Of a stretch of 5,093 nt of DNA, positions 1 through 5,093 are shown piece after piece (position 1 is the stretch's first letter; every line of letters begins with the position of its first letter). Made by a program: the position numbers and the translations under genes. The notes beneath the pieces are model-generated. The model was not told the origin of the DNA. It saw only the letters and a list, made by a program, of their open reading frames with translations, and searched no databases. The stretch lies in NCBI GenBank assembly GCA_021827545.1, contig JAKAVH010000206.1:1-5093 (forward strand), in the 5' to 3' direction. Origin of the DNA: Thermoplasmata archaeon (lineage in GTDB: Archaea > Thermoplasmatota > Thermoplasmata > UBA184).

Positions 1-1116
1 GGAGGGGCCCGCCGGACGGGCGCCCCCCGCGAGCACCTCGGCGTGCCGGGCGCGCGCGTCGGCCACAAGCTCCTCCATCCGGTCCACCGCCCCGGCGTCG
101 ATCAGCGGTCCGACCTCGGTCGACTCCTCCAGCGCCGGGCCGACCCGGAGCGACCGGGCCCGGTCGGCAAGCGCCCGGGCAAACCGGTCGGCGATCGACT
201 CCTCGACGAGGAGCCGTTTCGACGCCGTGCAGACCTGGCCGGAGTAGGAGAAGATCCCGCGCGCGGCGGCCGGGACGACGACCTCGAGCGGGGCGTCGGC
301 GAGCACGACGAACGGGTCCATCCCGCCCATCTCGAGGATCACGCGCTTCGCGTTCCGGCCGGCCCGCTCGGCGATCCCCTTGCCGACCTCCGTCGAGCCG
401 GTGAAGGTGACGAGGCGAGTGCGCGGATGCTCGACCAGCGCGTTCCCGACGGAGCGGCCCGGACCGACGACGACGTTGAGGACGCCCGCGGGGAGCCCGA
501 CCGCATCGAAGTGCTCCGCGAGCCGGGTCGCCGTGAACGGCGCCGCGCTCGTGGGCTTCGCGACCACCGGGTTCCCGGCGGCGAGCGCGGGCGCGACCTT
601 GTGCGAGAGCAGGTTCAGCGGGAAGTTGAACGGACCGATCGCGACCACGACGCCGATCGGGTCGCGGACGGTGAAGAGGAACCGCGACTCGTTGCCGGCC
701 GGCCGTTCGTAGGCGTCGGCCGGGAAGCTCTCGCCCCCGAGGTGGCGGATCTCTTCGGCCGCGAACCGGTAGACCCCCACCGCCCGGTCGACCTCGACGC
801 GGGCGTCGACGATCGGCTTGCCGACCTCCGATGCGATCAGGCGGGCCATCGTCTCCCGGTCGGCGAGCAGGCGATCGGCGACCGCCCGTAAGAGGCGGGC
901 CCGATCGTGTCCCGGCGTGGCCCCCCAACGCTCCTCGGCCTCCGCCGCCGCGTCGACCGCCGCGGAGGCCTCGTCCGCGGAGGCGACCGGCGCCTCGCCC
1001 AGGGTCTCGCCGGTGGAGGGATCGACGACCCGGACGTACTCTCCGCCCGACGGCGGCCGCCAGGCGCCCCCGATGTAGAGAGCCCCCTTGCCCCCGGCGG
1101 GAATCCCTTCCGTCAC
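1..1116 (-). CDS. NAD(P)-dependent aldehyde dehydrogenase, lactaldehyde/semialdehyde type (C-terminus cut by window edge)
   Basis: This is a cytosolic aldehyde dehydrogenase that oxidises an aldehyde to its acid with NAD(P)+. The visible 372 residues cover the cofactor domain and the catalytic cysteine. Landmarks are PFNFPLNL (Asn164, oxyanion hole), VAKP (Lys187, cofactor contact), FTGSTEVG (238-245), LEMGG (general base Glu262) and GQVCT (nucleophile Cys296). The PFNFPLNLLSHKVAPA block and the overall pattern recall archaeal lactaldehyde, non-phosphorylating glyceraldehyde and succinate-semialdehyde dehydrogenases; the substrate cannot be fixed from sequence. The usual ELGGKNP is EMGGMDP here. 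About 100 C-terminal residues, including the ExFGP motif, lie beyond the left edge. The GTG at 1116 is preferred because GGGGGAG precedes it by 5 bases. An in-frame GTG at 1134, overlapping the upstream stop codon as GTGA, is the alternative and would add six residues. The tight link to the upstream dehydrogenase implies co-transcription. Confidence 0.93.
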   Translation of the reverse strand, partial: MTEGIPAGGKGALYIGGAWRPPSGGEYVRVVDPSTGETLGEAPVASADEASAAVDAAAEAEERWGATPGHDRARLLRAVADRLLADRETMARLIASEVGKPIVDARVEVDRAVGVYRFAAEEIRHLGGESFPADAYERPAGNESRFLFTVRDPIGVVVAIGPFNFPLNLLSHKVAPALAAGNPVVAKPTSAAPFTATRLAEHFDAVGLPAGVLNVVVGPGRSVGNALVEHPRTRLVTFTGSTEVGKGIAERAGRNAKRVILEMGGMDPFVVLADAPLEVVVPAAARGIFSYSGQVCTASKRLLVEESIADRFARALADRARSLRVGPALEESTEVGPLIDAGAVDRMEELVADARARHAEVLAGGARPAGPS

Positions 1117-1121
1117 GCGCG

Positions 1122-1128
1122 CTCCCCC
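1122..1128 (-). promoter_or_regulatory. Ribosome binding site for the downstream aldehyde dehydrogenase
   Basis: GGGGGAG on the minus strand lies 5 bases before the GTG at 1116 and sits in the short gap after the upstream gene's stop codon. It resembles a purine-rich Shine-Dalgarno sequence and favours the start at 1116 over the overlapping GTG at 1134. Confidence 0.5.
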
Positions 1129-1130
1129 GA

Positions 1131-2624
1131 TCACGCGGGGTCGCCGTACACGGTGTAATGCCAGCCCTTGCGGGACTGCCCCGTGAGGTCGATGTAGATG
1201 TTCTTCACGACGGTGTAGTCGGCCAGGGAGTCGGTCCCGAGGTCCTTTCCGAACCCCGACTGCTTGAACCCGCCGTGCGGGGTCTCCGAGCCGAGCGGCA
1301 GGTGGTCGTTGACCCAGACATCGCCGAAGCGGAGCGCGTGCGCCGCCTTGACGGCGGTCCGGACGTCGTTCGTCCAGACGCTCCCGGCGAGACCGTAGTC
1401 GACGCCGTTCGCGATCTCGATCGCCTCGTCGAACGTGGAGAACGCGATCACGTCGAGCACCGGTCCGAAGATCTCCCGCTGGGCGATCGTCATGTCCGGC
1501 GTCACGGCGTCGAAGACCGTCGGCACGACGAACGCCCCGTTCGGGAACTGTTCGTGCGCGTCGGTCCCCCCCGTCCTCAGCTTCGCGCCTTCCTGCGTGC
1601 CCTTTTCCACGAAGTCGAGAACGGTCCTTTGCTGCACCGGGCTCACGAGCGGCCCGAGGTCGGTCGAGCGGGAGAGCGGATCCCCGATGCGGACCGTCCG
1701 GATGCGCTCGAGCAGCCGCTCGACGAACCGGGCACGGACGCTCTCGTGGACGATGAGACGGGTCGCCGCGGTGCAGTCCTGCCCGCCGTTCACGAACCCG
1801 CCGACCAGGGCCCCCTCGACGGCCGCCCCGAGGTCGGCGTCGGCGAATACGACGAACGGCGCCTTACCGCCCAGCTCGAGCTGAACCCGCTTCACGGTCC
1901 GGCTCGCAGCCTCCATGATCTTGCGGCCGGTCGCCGTGTCGCCCGTGAGGGAGACCATATCGACCTTCGGGTGACGGGAGAGCTCGTCGCCGACCTCCGC
2001 CCCGGGGCCGGTGACGATGTTGAGGGCGCCGGCGGGGAGTCCGGCGTCCTGGAAGACCCGGCCGAGCTCGAGGCTCGTGAGCGGCGTGTAGCTGGCGGGC
2101 TTCAGCACGACCGTGTTCCCGACCACGAGCGCGGGGGCGATCTTCCAGATCGCCATCATGATCGGGTAGTTCCACGGAGCGATCGACGCGACGACCCCGA
2201 CCGGCTCCCGTCGGAAGATCGTCGTGCCGTCCCCGGTGAACTCGGCCGGGCTCCGGGCCTCGAGGGTGCGCCCGGCCCCGGCGTAGAAGTTCAGGTTGTC
2301 GATGCAGAACGGCAGGTCGGCGTCGGCCGCCTGCTTGATCGTCTTCCCTTGGTTGCGGCTCTCGAGCTCCGCGACCGTGGCGAGCCGCTCCTGGAGCAGC
2401 TGGGCCGCCTTCAGGAACACGTCGCTTCGGGCCCGCGGCGGCAGGCGCGGCCAGGGGCCGTGGTCGAACGCCTCTCGGGCGGCATCGATCGCCCGGCGCA
2501 CGTCCTCGCGGGTCGATCTCGGGACCGCCCCTAACAGGGACCGATCGATCGGGCTCACGACCGACATCGACGCTTCTCCGGCCGCCGCGACCCATTCTCC
2601 GTTGATCAGCATCGTGTGGTCCAT
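1131..2624 (-). CDS. Aldehyde dehydrogenase, gamma-aminobutyraldehyde / betaine-aldehyde dehydrogenase-like
   Basis: This is a complete 497-residue NAD(P)-dependent aldehyde dehydrogenase, close to the usual 475-500 residues. Landmarks are APWNYP (Asn151), VLKP (Lys174), LTGDTATG (226-233), LELGGK (general base Glu250), GGQDCTAATR (nucleophile Cys284), EIFGP (Glu384, cofactor ribose contact) and the late PHGGFKQSGFGKDL block followed by DYTVVK. The combination SIAPWNYPxMM, GQDCTAA and PHGGxKxSGxGKDL closely matches what I recall of gamma-aminobutyraldehyde dehydrogenases such as E. coli PatD, which convert 4-aminobutanal from putrescine to GABA. Betaine-aldehyde or another amino-aldehyde is possible. 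The C-terminal tail (DLTG...WHYTVYG) extends beyond PatD. The Ser usual in the TGS cofactor motif is Asp228. I chose the ATG at 2624, where the conserved MLINGEW start falls and GGGGGG lies 6 bases upstream; a GTG at 2654 adds ten residues with no family resemblance. It is probably the first gene of an operon with the next dehydrogenase. Confidence 0.95.
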   Translation of the reverse strand: MDHTMLINGEWVAAAGEASMSVVSPIDRSLLGAVPRSTREDVRRAIDAAREAFDHGPWPRLPPRARSDVFLKAAQLLQERLATVAELESRNQGKTIKQAADADLPFCIDNLNFYAGAGRTLEARSPAEFTGDGTTIFRREPVGVVASIAPWNYPIMMAIWKIAPALVVGNTVVLKPASYTPLTSLELGRVFQDAGLPAGALNIVTGPGAEVGDELSRHPKVDMVSLTGDTATGRKIMEAASRTVKRVQLELGGKAPFVVFADADLGAAVEGALVGGFVNGGQDCTAATRLIVHESVRARFVERLLERIRTVRIGDPLSRSTDLGPLVSPVQQRTVLDFVEKGTQEGAKLRTGGTDAHEQFPNGAFVVPTVFDAVTPDMTIAQREIFGPVLDVIAFSTFDEAIEIANGVDYGLAGSVWTNDVRTAVKAAHALRFGDVWVNDHLPLGSETPHGGFKQSGFGKDLGTDSLADYTVVKNIYIDLTGQSRKGWHYTVYGDPA

Positions 2625-2630
2625 GGTCAA

Positions 2631-2636
2631 CCCCCC
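2631..2636 (-). promoter_or_regulatory. Possible ribosome binding site for the upstream aldehyde dehydrogenase
   Basis: A run of six G on the minus strand lies 6 bases before the ATG at 2624. It is an imperfect Shine-Dalgarno match, but its distance is right and it supports the ATG over the GTG at 2654, which has no comparable purine tract. Confidence 0.35.
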
Positions 2637-2654
2637 GGGACGGATTCCGGGCAC

Positions 2655-2664
2655 GGTTTAGATG
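2655..2664 (-). promoter_or_regulatory. Candidate archaeal TATA-type element for the dehydrogenase pair
   Basis: CATCTAAACC on the minus strand is a local A/T-rich patch in a GC-rich background, about 35 bases before the ATG at 2624. If transcription starts about 25 bases downstream, as is normal for archaeal TATA boxes, the leader would be only about 10 bases long, and the GTG at 2654 would lie upstream of the transcript. A second candidate, GACAATAAG at 2691-2699, would give a leader of about 45 bases. The call assumes the organism is an archaeon. Confidence 0.25.
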
Positions 2665-2710
2665 TTGTCGCGCCGGGGCCCGCGTCGGGCCTTATTGTCG
2701 TTTTCGCGGG

Positions 2711-2720
2711 GTTTATGAAC
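2711..2720 (+). promoter_or_regulatory. Candidate archaeal TATA-type element for the solute-binding protein
   Basis: GTTTATGAAC is the most TATA-like stretch on the plus strand of the divergent intergenic region, centred about 43 bases before the ATG at 2758. Transcription starting about 25 bases downstream would give a leader of roughly 15-20 bases and would exclude the upstream GTG at 2734. The weak G-rich patch GGGG at 2747-2750 could then serve as the ribosome site. The call assumes an archaeal promoter and rests on base composition and spacing only. Confidence 0.3.
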
Positions 2721-2757
2721 GAGGAACTCCTGCGTGGGGCCGACGCGGGGCTTTCTC

Positions 2758-4653
2758 ATGGATCCGAAGATACGAAACGTGATCGTCGTGGTCATCGTGG
2801 TCGTGCTCGTCGCCGCGGGCCTCGGGCTCTACCTTACCCGGAACACCGGTACGTCCACCGCCACGTGCAACACGCCGCTCAAGAGCACCAATCCGCTGCG
2901 CATCGATCAGGCGGAGATCCCGGGCCATCTCGACCCGGACACGACCTTTTCGACGCCCGGCTGGGCCGCCGTCCAGCAGGTCTACCAGGGCCTCGTCAAC
3001 TACAACGGCTCGAGCTCCACACAGTTCTCCGGGGTCCTCGCGAGCAACTGGACGATCTCCCCGGACGGGATGCACTGGAACTTCACGCTGCGCCACGGCG
3101 CCACGTTCTCGAACGGGGACCCGTACAACGCCTACGTCCAGTGGTTCAGCTTCTACCGTAGCCTCTTGATGAACCAGGGTCCGCAGTTCATCCTCTCCCA
3201 GAACTTCTGGTACCCGGGCCTCTGGTACTACGGGAACTCGACCCAGATCGCGAACGAGCAGACGAATCTCTCCGCGTTCCTGAACACGACCAATTTCTTC
3301 ACACCGAGCGCCTCCGAGATCGCGGTCATGGACGCGACGAACCAGTCGTTCCAGGTCCTCAACCCGTACCTGATCGAGCTGAACCTCGGCTTCGGATACC
3401 TCGACAGCGTTCCCTTCACCGTCCCCTACGCCTACCTCCTCGCGTCGATCTCCGCACCGAACTCCTACGCGGTCGACCCCGCGGTCGTGCAGACGAACGG
3501 GGGCGTCGTCCCCGGCGCGGAGAACGCCTATCTCGACTCGAACACGATGGGCACCGGGCCGTACGTGCTCTCGAACTGGAACCCCATCGGTGGCGGAGGG
3601 TACACCCTGACCCCCACCACCCACTACTGGGCGGCGTCGGCGGCCTTGGCCGAACCCTGGAACAACAACATCCAGCCGGCCAACACCACCATCGACGTCG
3701 TCTTCCAGACCTCGGACTCGGTGACGATCAACGACCTCAAGACCGGAGTGGCCGCGAGCGCCTCGTTCGCCTACACGGGGCCGTCCACCGTGGACCAGAT
3801 CACCGGCAACCCCTGCATCAAGGTCGACTTCCTCCCGACCATTTACGGGGCCACGAGCGGCTCGTGGTGGGTGTTCATGAACCAGTCGGTCTTCCCGTTC
3901 AACAACCTGAGCGTGCGGGAGGCCATCGTTCACGCGATCGACTACCAGGCAATCATCAACACCGCGTTCGGAGGTTACGGCAGTCAGTGGGTCGGGCCGG
4001 TCCCACCGTCCTATCCGTACTACAACCCCCAGAACCTCAACCCCTACCAGTACAACCTGACCCTGGCGCAACAGGAGATCGCGAACTCGCCGTGCGCGAA
4101 CAGCGCCTGCGTGAACCAGGTGATCACCTACGAGTACCAGACTCCCGGCAAGGACTGGTCGGACGCGGCGAGCATCATCCAGACCGACCTCAAGGCGATC
4201 GGGATCACGATCAACCCGGTCGGTATCGACCTCTCGACGCTGCTCTCGGAACAGAACCTCAACGCGAACGGGGCGTGCGTCAGCTCGACCAACCTGAACA
4301 GCGGACCGTTCTACATGGGGCAGGAGTTCTACACGTCGGACTACATCAGCCCCGACGACTGGACCCAGAATGACGCGATCAGCTACGGCAGCGCGAACAT
4401 GTGCATGTCCGGCTACGCGAACTCCACGATGGACAACCTCGTGATCGAGGCGGCCAGCACCTCGAACTCGACGCTGCTGACGAAGTACTACTCCGAGATG
4501 ACCAGCATGATGTACAACAACTACACCAACGCATGGCTGATCGTTCCGACCTCGGTCGCGGTCTCGAGCGTCTACCTGAACGGGGTGATCCAGAACCCGA
4601 TGGCGAGCGCGGAGCCGTTCGCGTTCTACTTCAACACGCAGTGGGCGAGCTGA
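2758..4653 (+). CDS. Membrane-anchored extracellular solute-binding protein, peptide/nickel ABC transporter family (SBP_bac_5)
   Basis: This 631-residue protein captures a solute, probably oligopeptides, outside the cell for an ABC importer. Residues 1-5 are charged (MDPKI), residues 6-25 form one Val/Ile/Leu-rich membrane helix, and a Thr/Ser/Asn-rich linker follows to about residue 45. Family blocks then appear in order: GHLDPDT (56-62), QVYQGLV (74-80), LASNW...SPDGMHWNFTLRHGATFSNGDP (94-122), GTGPYVLSNW (265-274) and the VREAIVHAIDY helix (386-396). There is no lipobox cysteine, so the helix is either an uncleaved anchor or a signal peptide. Fourteen N-x-S/T sequons lie in the outer domain (Asn 83, 97, 108, 160, 170, 176, 195, 309, 375, 383, 433, 555, 570, 588), as in archaeal surface glycoproteins. 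It is about 100 residues longer than typical OppA/DppA. Six cysteines (37, 353, 446, 451, 507, 549) could form disulfides. An in-frame GTG at 2734, with GAGGA at 2721-2725, is an alternative start that adds eight residues. The ligand cannot be told from sequence; sugars or nickel remain possible. Confidence 0.93.
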   Translation: MDPKIRNVIVVVIVVVLVAAGLGLYLTRNTGTSTATCNTPLKSTNPLRIDQAEIPGHLDPDTTFSTPGWAAVQQVYQGLVNYNGSSSTQFSGVLASNWTISPDGMHWNFTLRHGATFSNGDPYNAYVQWFSFYRSLLMNQGPQFILSQNFWYPGLWYYGNSTQIANEQTNLSAFLNTTNFFTPSASEIAVMDATNQSFQVLNPYLIELNLGFGYLDSVPFTVPYAYLLASISAPNSYAVDPAVVQTNGGVVPGAENAYLDSNTMGTGPYVLSNWNPIGGGGYTLTPTTHYWAASAALAEPWNNNIQPANTTIDVVFQTSDSVTINDLKTGVAASASFAYTGPSTVDQITGNPCIKVDFLPTIYGATSGSWWVFMNQSVFPFNNLSVREAIVHAIDYQAIINTAFGGYGSQWVGPVPPSYPYYNPQNLNPYQYNLTLAQQEIANSPCANSACVNQVITYEYQTPGKDWSDAASIIQTDLKAIGITINPVGIDLSTLLSEQNLNANGACVSSTNLNSGPFYMGQEFYTSDYISPDDWTQNDAISYGSANMCMSGYANSTMDNLVIEAASTSNSTLLTKYYSEMTSMMYNNYTNAWLIVPTSVAVSSVYLNGVIQNPMASAEPFAFYFNTQWAS

Positions 4654-4700
4654 ACCGATCGACCCTCCCCGTCGGGGGCTCCTCGCCCTCGACGCCCGGA

Positions 4701-5093
4701 TCACGCCCGCGGAAGGGGCAGGGTCGTCCCGGCGCCCGGCTCCGGACCGGTGAGGAGGGTTTCCGCCGGGATCGGGCCGACCTCCTCCGCGCGATGGCAG
4801 GCCACCACGCGTCCGGGGTACCCTTCGACCGGGCGCAGGGCCGGGTCCTCGGACCGACACCGGTCCTGGACGAACGGACATCGGGGAGCGAACCGGCAGC
4901 CCGGCCGGGGATTGATCAGCGTCGGGACCTCGCCCTGAATGCGGTAGCGCGTTCGCCGCCGGCGGACATCGGGCACCGGGACCGCGGCGAGCAACGCCTT
5001 CGAGTACGGGTGCACCGGACGACCGAGGACGTCGCCGACGGAACCCAGCTCGATCAGCTGGCCGAGATAGAGGACCGCGACGCGGTCCGCGGC
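4701..5093 (-). CDS. Oligopeptide/dipeptide ABC transporter ATP-binding protein, C-terminal part (N-terminus beyond window)
   Basis: Only the last 130 residues are visible; the reading frame is open to the right edge, so the Walker A, Walker B and signature motifs are outside the window. The fragment begins in the block that follows the ATPase H-loop (ADRVAVLYLGQLIELG), continues into the family-specific oligo_HPY segment HPYSKALLAAVPVPD (fragment residues 28-42), and then has a cysteine cluster at 66, 72, 79 and 99 (C-x5-C-x6-C-x19-CH). This C-terminal domain is diagnostic of the OppD/OppF and DppD/DppF ATPases, and the four cysteines are known to hold an iron-sulfur cluster in some members. 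VPVPD after HPYSK is somewhat more typical of the F-type subunit, but D-type is possible. A Pro/Gly/Thr-rich tail of about 30 residues follows the last cysteine. The protein would energise peptide import from the cytoplasmic face. It converges on the binding-protein gene, so its own operon partners should lie to the right. Confidence 0.93.
   Translation of the reverse strand, partial: AADRVAVLYLGQLIELGSVGDVLGRPVHPYSKALLAAVPVPDVRRRRTRYRIQGEVPTLINPRPGCRFAPRCPFVQDRCRSEDPALRPVEGYPGRVVACHRAEEVGPIPAETLLTGPEPGAGTTLPLPRA

Noticed and set aside
43..891. A 282-codon plus-strand open frame over the partial dehydrogenase.
   Set aside because: It is low-complexity Arg/Asp/Gly-rich antisense shadow. The minus-strand frame gives continuous ALDH homology from 1116 to the left edge.
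831..2534. A 567-codon plus-strand open frame across both dehydrogenase genes.
   Set aside because: The Arg/Pro-rich composition and lack of motifs mark it as antisense shadow. The minus-strand frames carry intact catalytic motifs.
2625..2654. An N-terminal extension of the first dehydrogenase from the GTG at 2654.
   Set aside because: The added ten residues do not match the family, the GTG has no clear ribosome site, and it may lie upstream of the transcript if the 2655-2664 element is the promoter.
2785..2815. An antisense His/Asp-rich stretch resembling a metal-binding tail.
   Set aside because: It is the complement of the GTC/GTG/ATC codons that encode the Val/Ile membrane helix of the binding protein, so it is a codon artefact.
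4667..4677. A small hairpin, CCCC-gtc-GGGG, between the convergent genes as a possible terminator.
   Set aside because: The stem is only four pairs, the loop is three bases and no T-tract follows on either strand. Such palindromes are expected by chance at this GC content.
2713..4881. A 722-codon minus-strand open frame antisense to the binding-protein gene and running into the ATPase gene.
   Set aside because: Its translation is dominated by Arg, Val, Asp and Gly with no family motif, as expected from a shadow of GC-rich third positions. It spans the real plus-strand gene and also overlaps the true ATPase frame.
1..5093. CRISPR arrays, tRNA/rRNA genes, insertion sequences, toxin-antitoxin or defence genes.
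   Set aside because: I saw no regularly spaced repeats, RNA gene signatures, transposase motifs or terminal inverted repeats. Nearly all bases are accounted for by four metabolic or transport genes.

Overview
This is a GC-rich window with four protein-coding genes, two of them cut by the window edges. It most likely comes from an archaeon; a high-GC, heterotrophic, Thermoplasmatota-like lineage would fit. The evidence for archaea is indirect. The transporter-binding protein has an N-terminal membrane anchor with no bacterial lipobox cysteine, and its outer domain carries 14 N-x-S/T glycosylation sequons and is rich in Asn, Tyr, Ser and Thr. The promoters look like short T/A-rich TATA-type elements close to the start codons, with no convincing bacterial -35/-10 pair. 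No rRNA, tRNA or informational gene is present to settle the taxonomy.

Left half (1-2624, minus strand): two different NAD(P)-dependent aldehyde dehydrogenases lie head to tail. The upstream one (1131-2624) is complete and resembles the gamma-aminobutyraldehyde/betaine-aldehyde dehydrogenase branch. The downstream one (1-1116) starts 14 bases after the first gene's stop codon and loses its C-terminal part at the window edge. It resembles the lactaldehyde / glyceraldehyde / succinate-semialdehyde branch. The tight spacing suggests one operon.

Middle (2625-2757): a 133-base divergent intergenic region holds candidate TATA-like elements for both directions.

Right half: a complete extracellular solute-binding protein of the peptide/nickel (SBP_bac_5) family lies on the plus strand (2758-4653). 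It converges, with a 47-base gap, on the C-terminal end of an oligopeptide/dipeptide-type ABC ATPase on the minus strand (4701-5093, cut by the right edge). These two may belong to one peptide-uptake system, although their opposite orientation means they are not co-transcribed.

Taken together, the genes suggest a scavenging, amino-acid or polyamine-degrading lifestyle: oligopeptides or similar solutes are captured outside, imported by an ABC transporter, and the aldehydes formed in their catabolism are oxidised to acids. I see no mobile element, CRISPR array, RNA gene or strong candidate for a novel system. The most unusual object is the heavily sequon-decorated, membrane-anchored binding protein.
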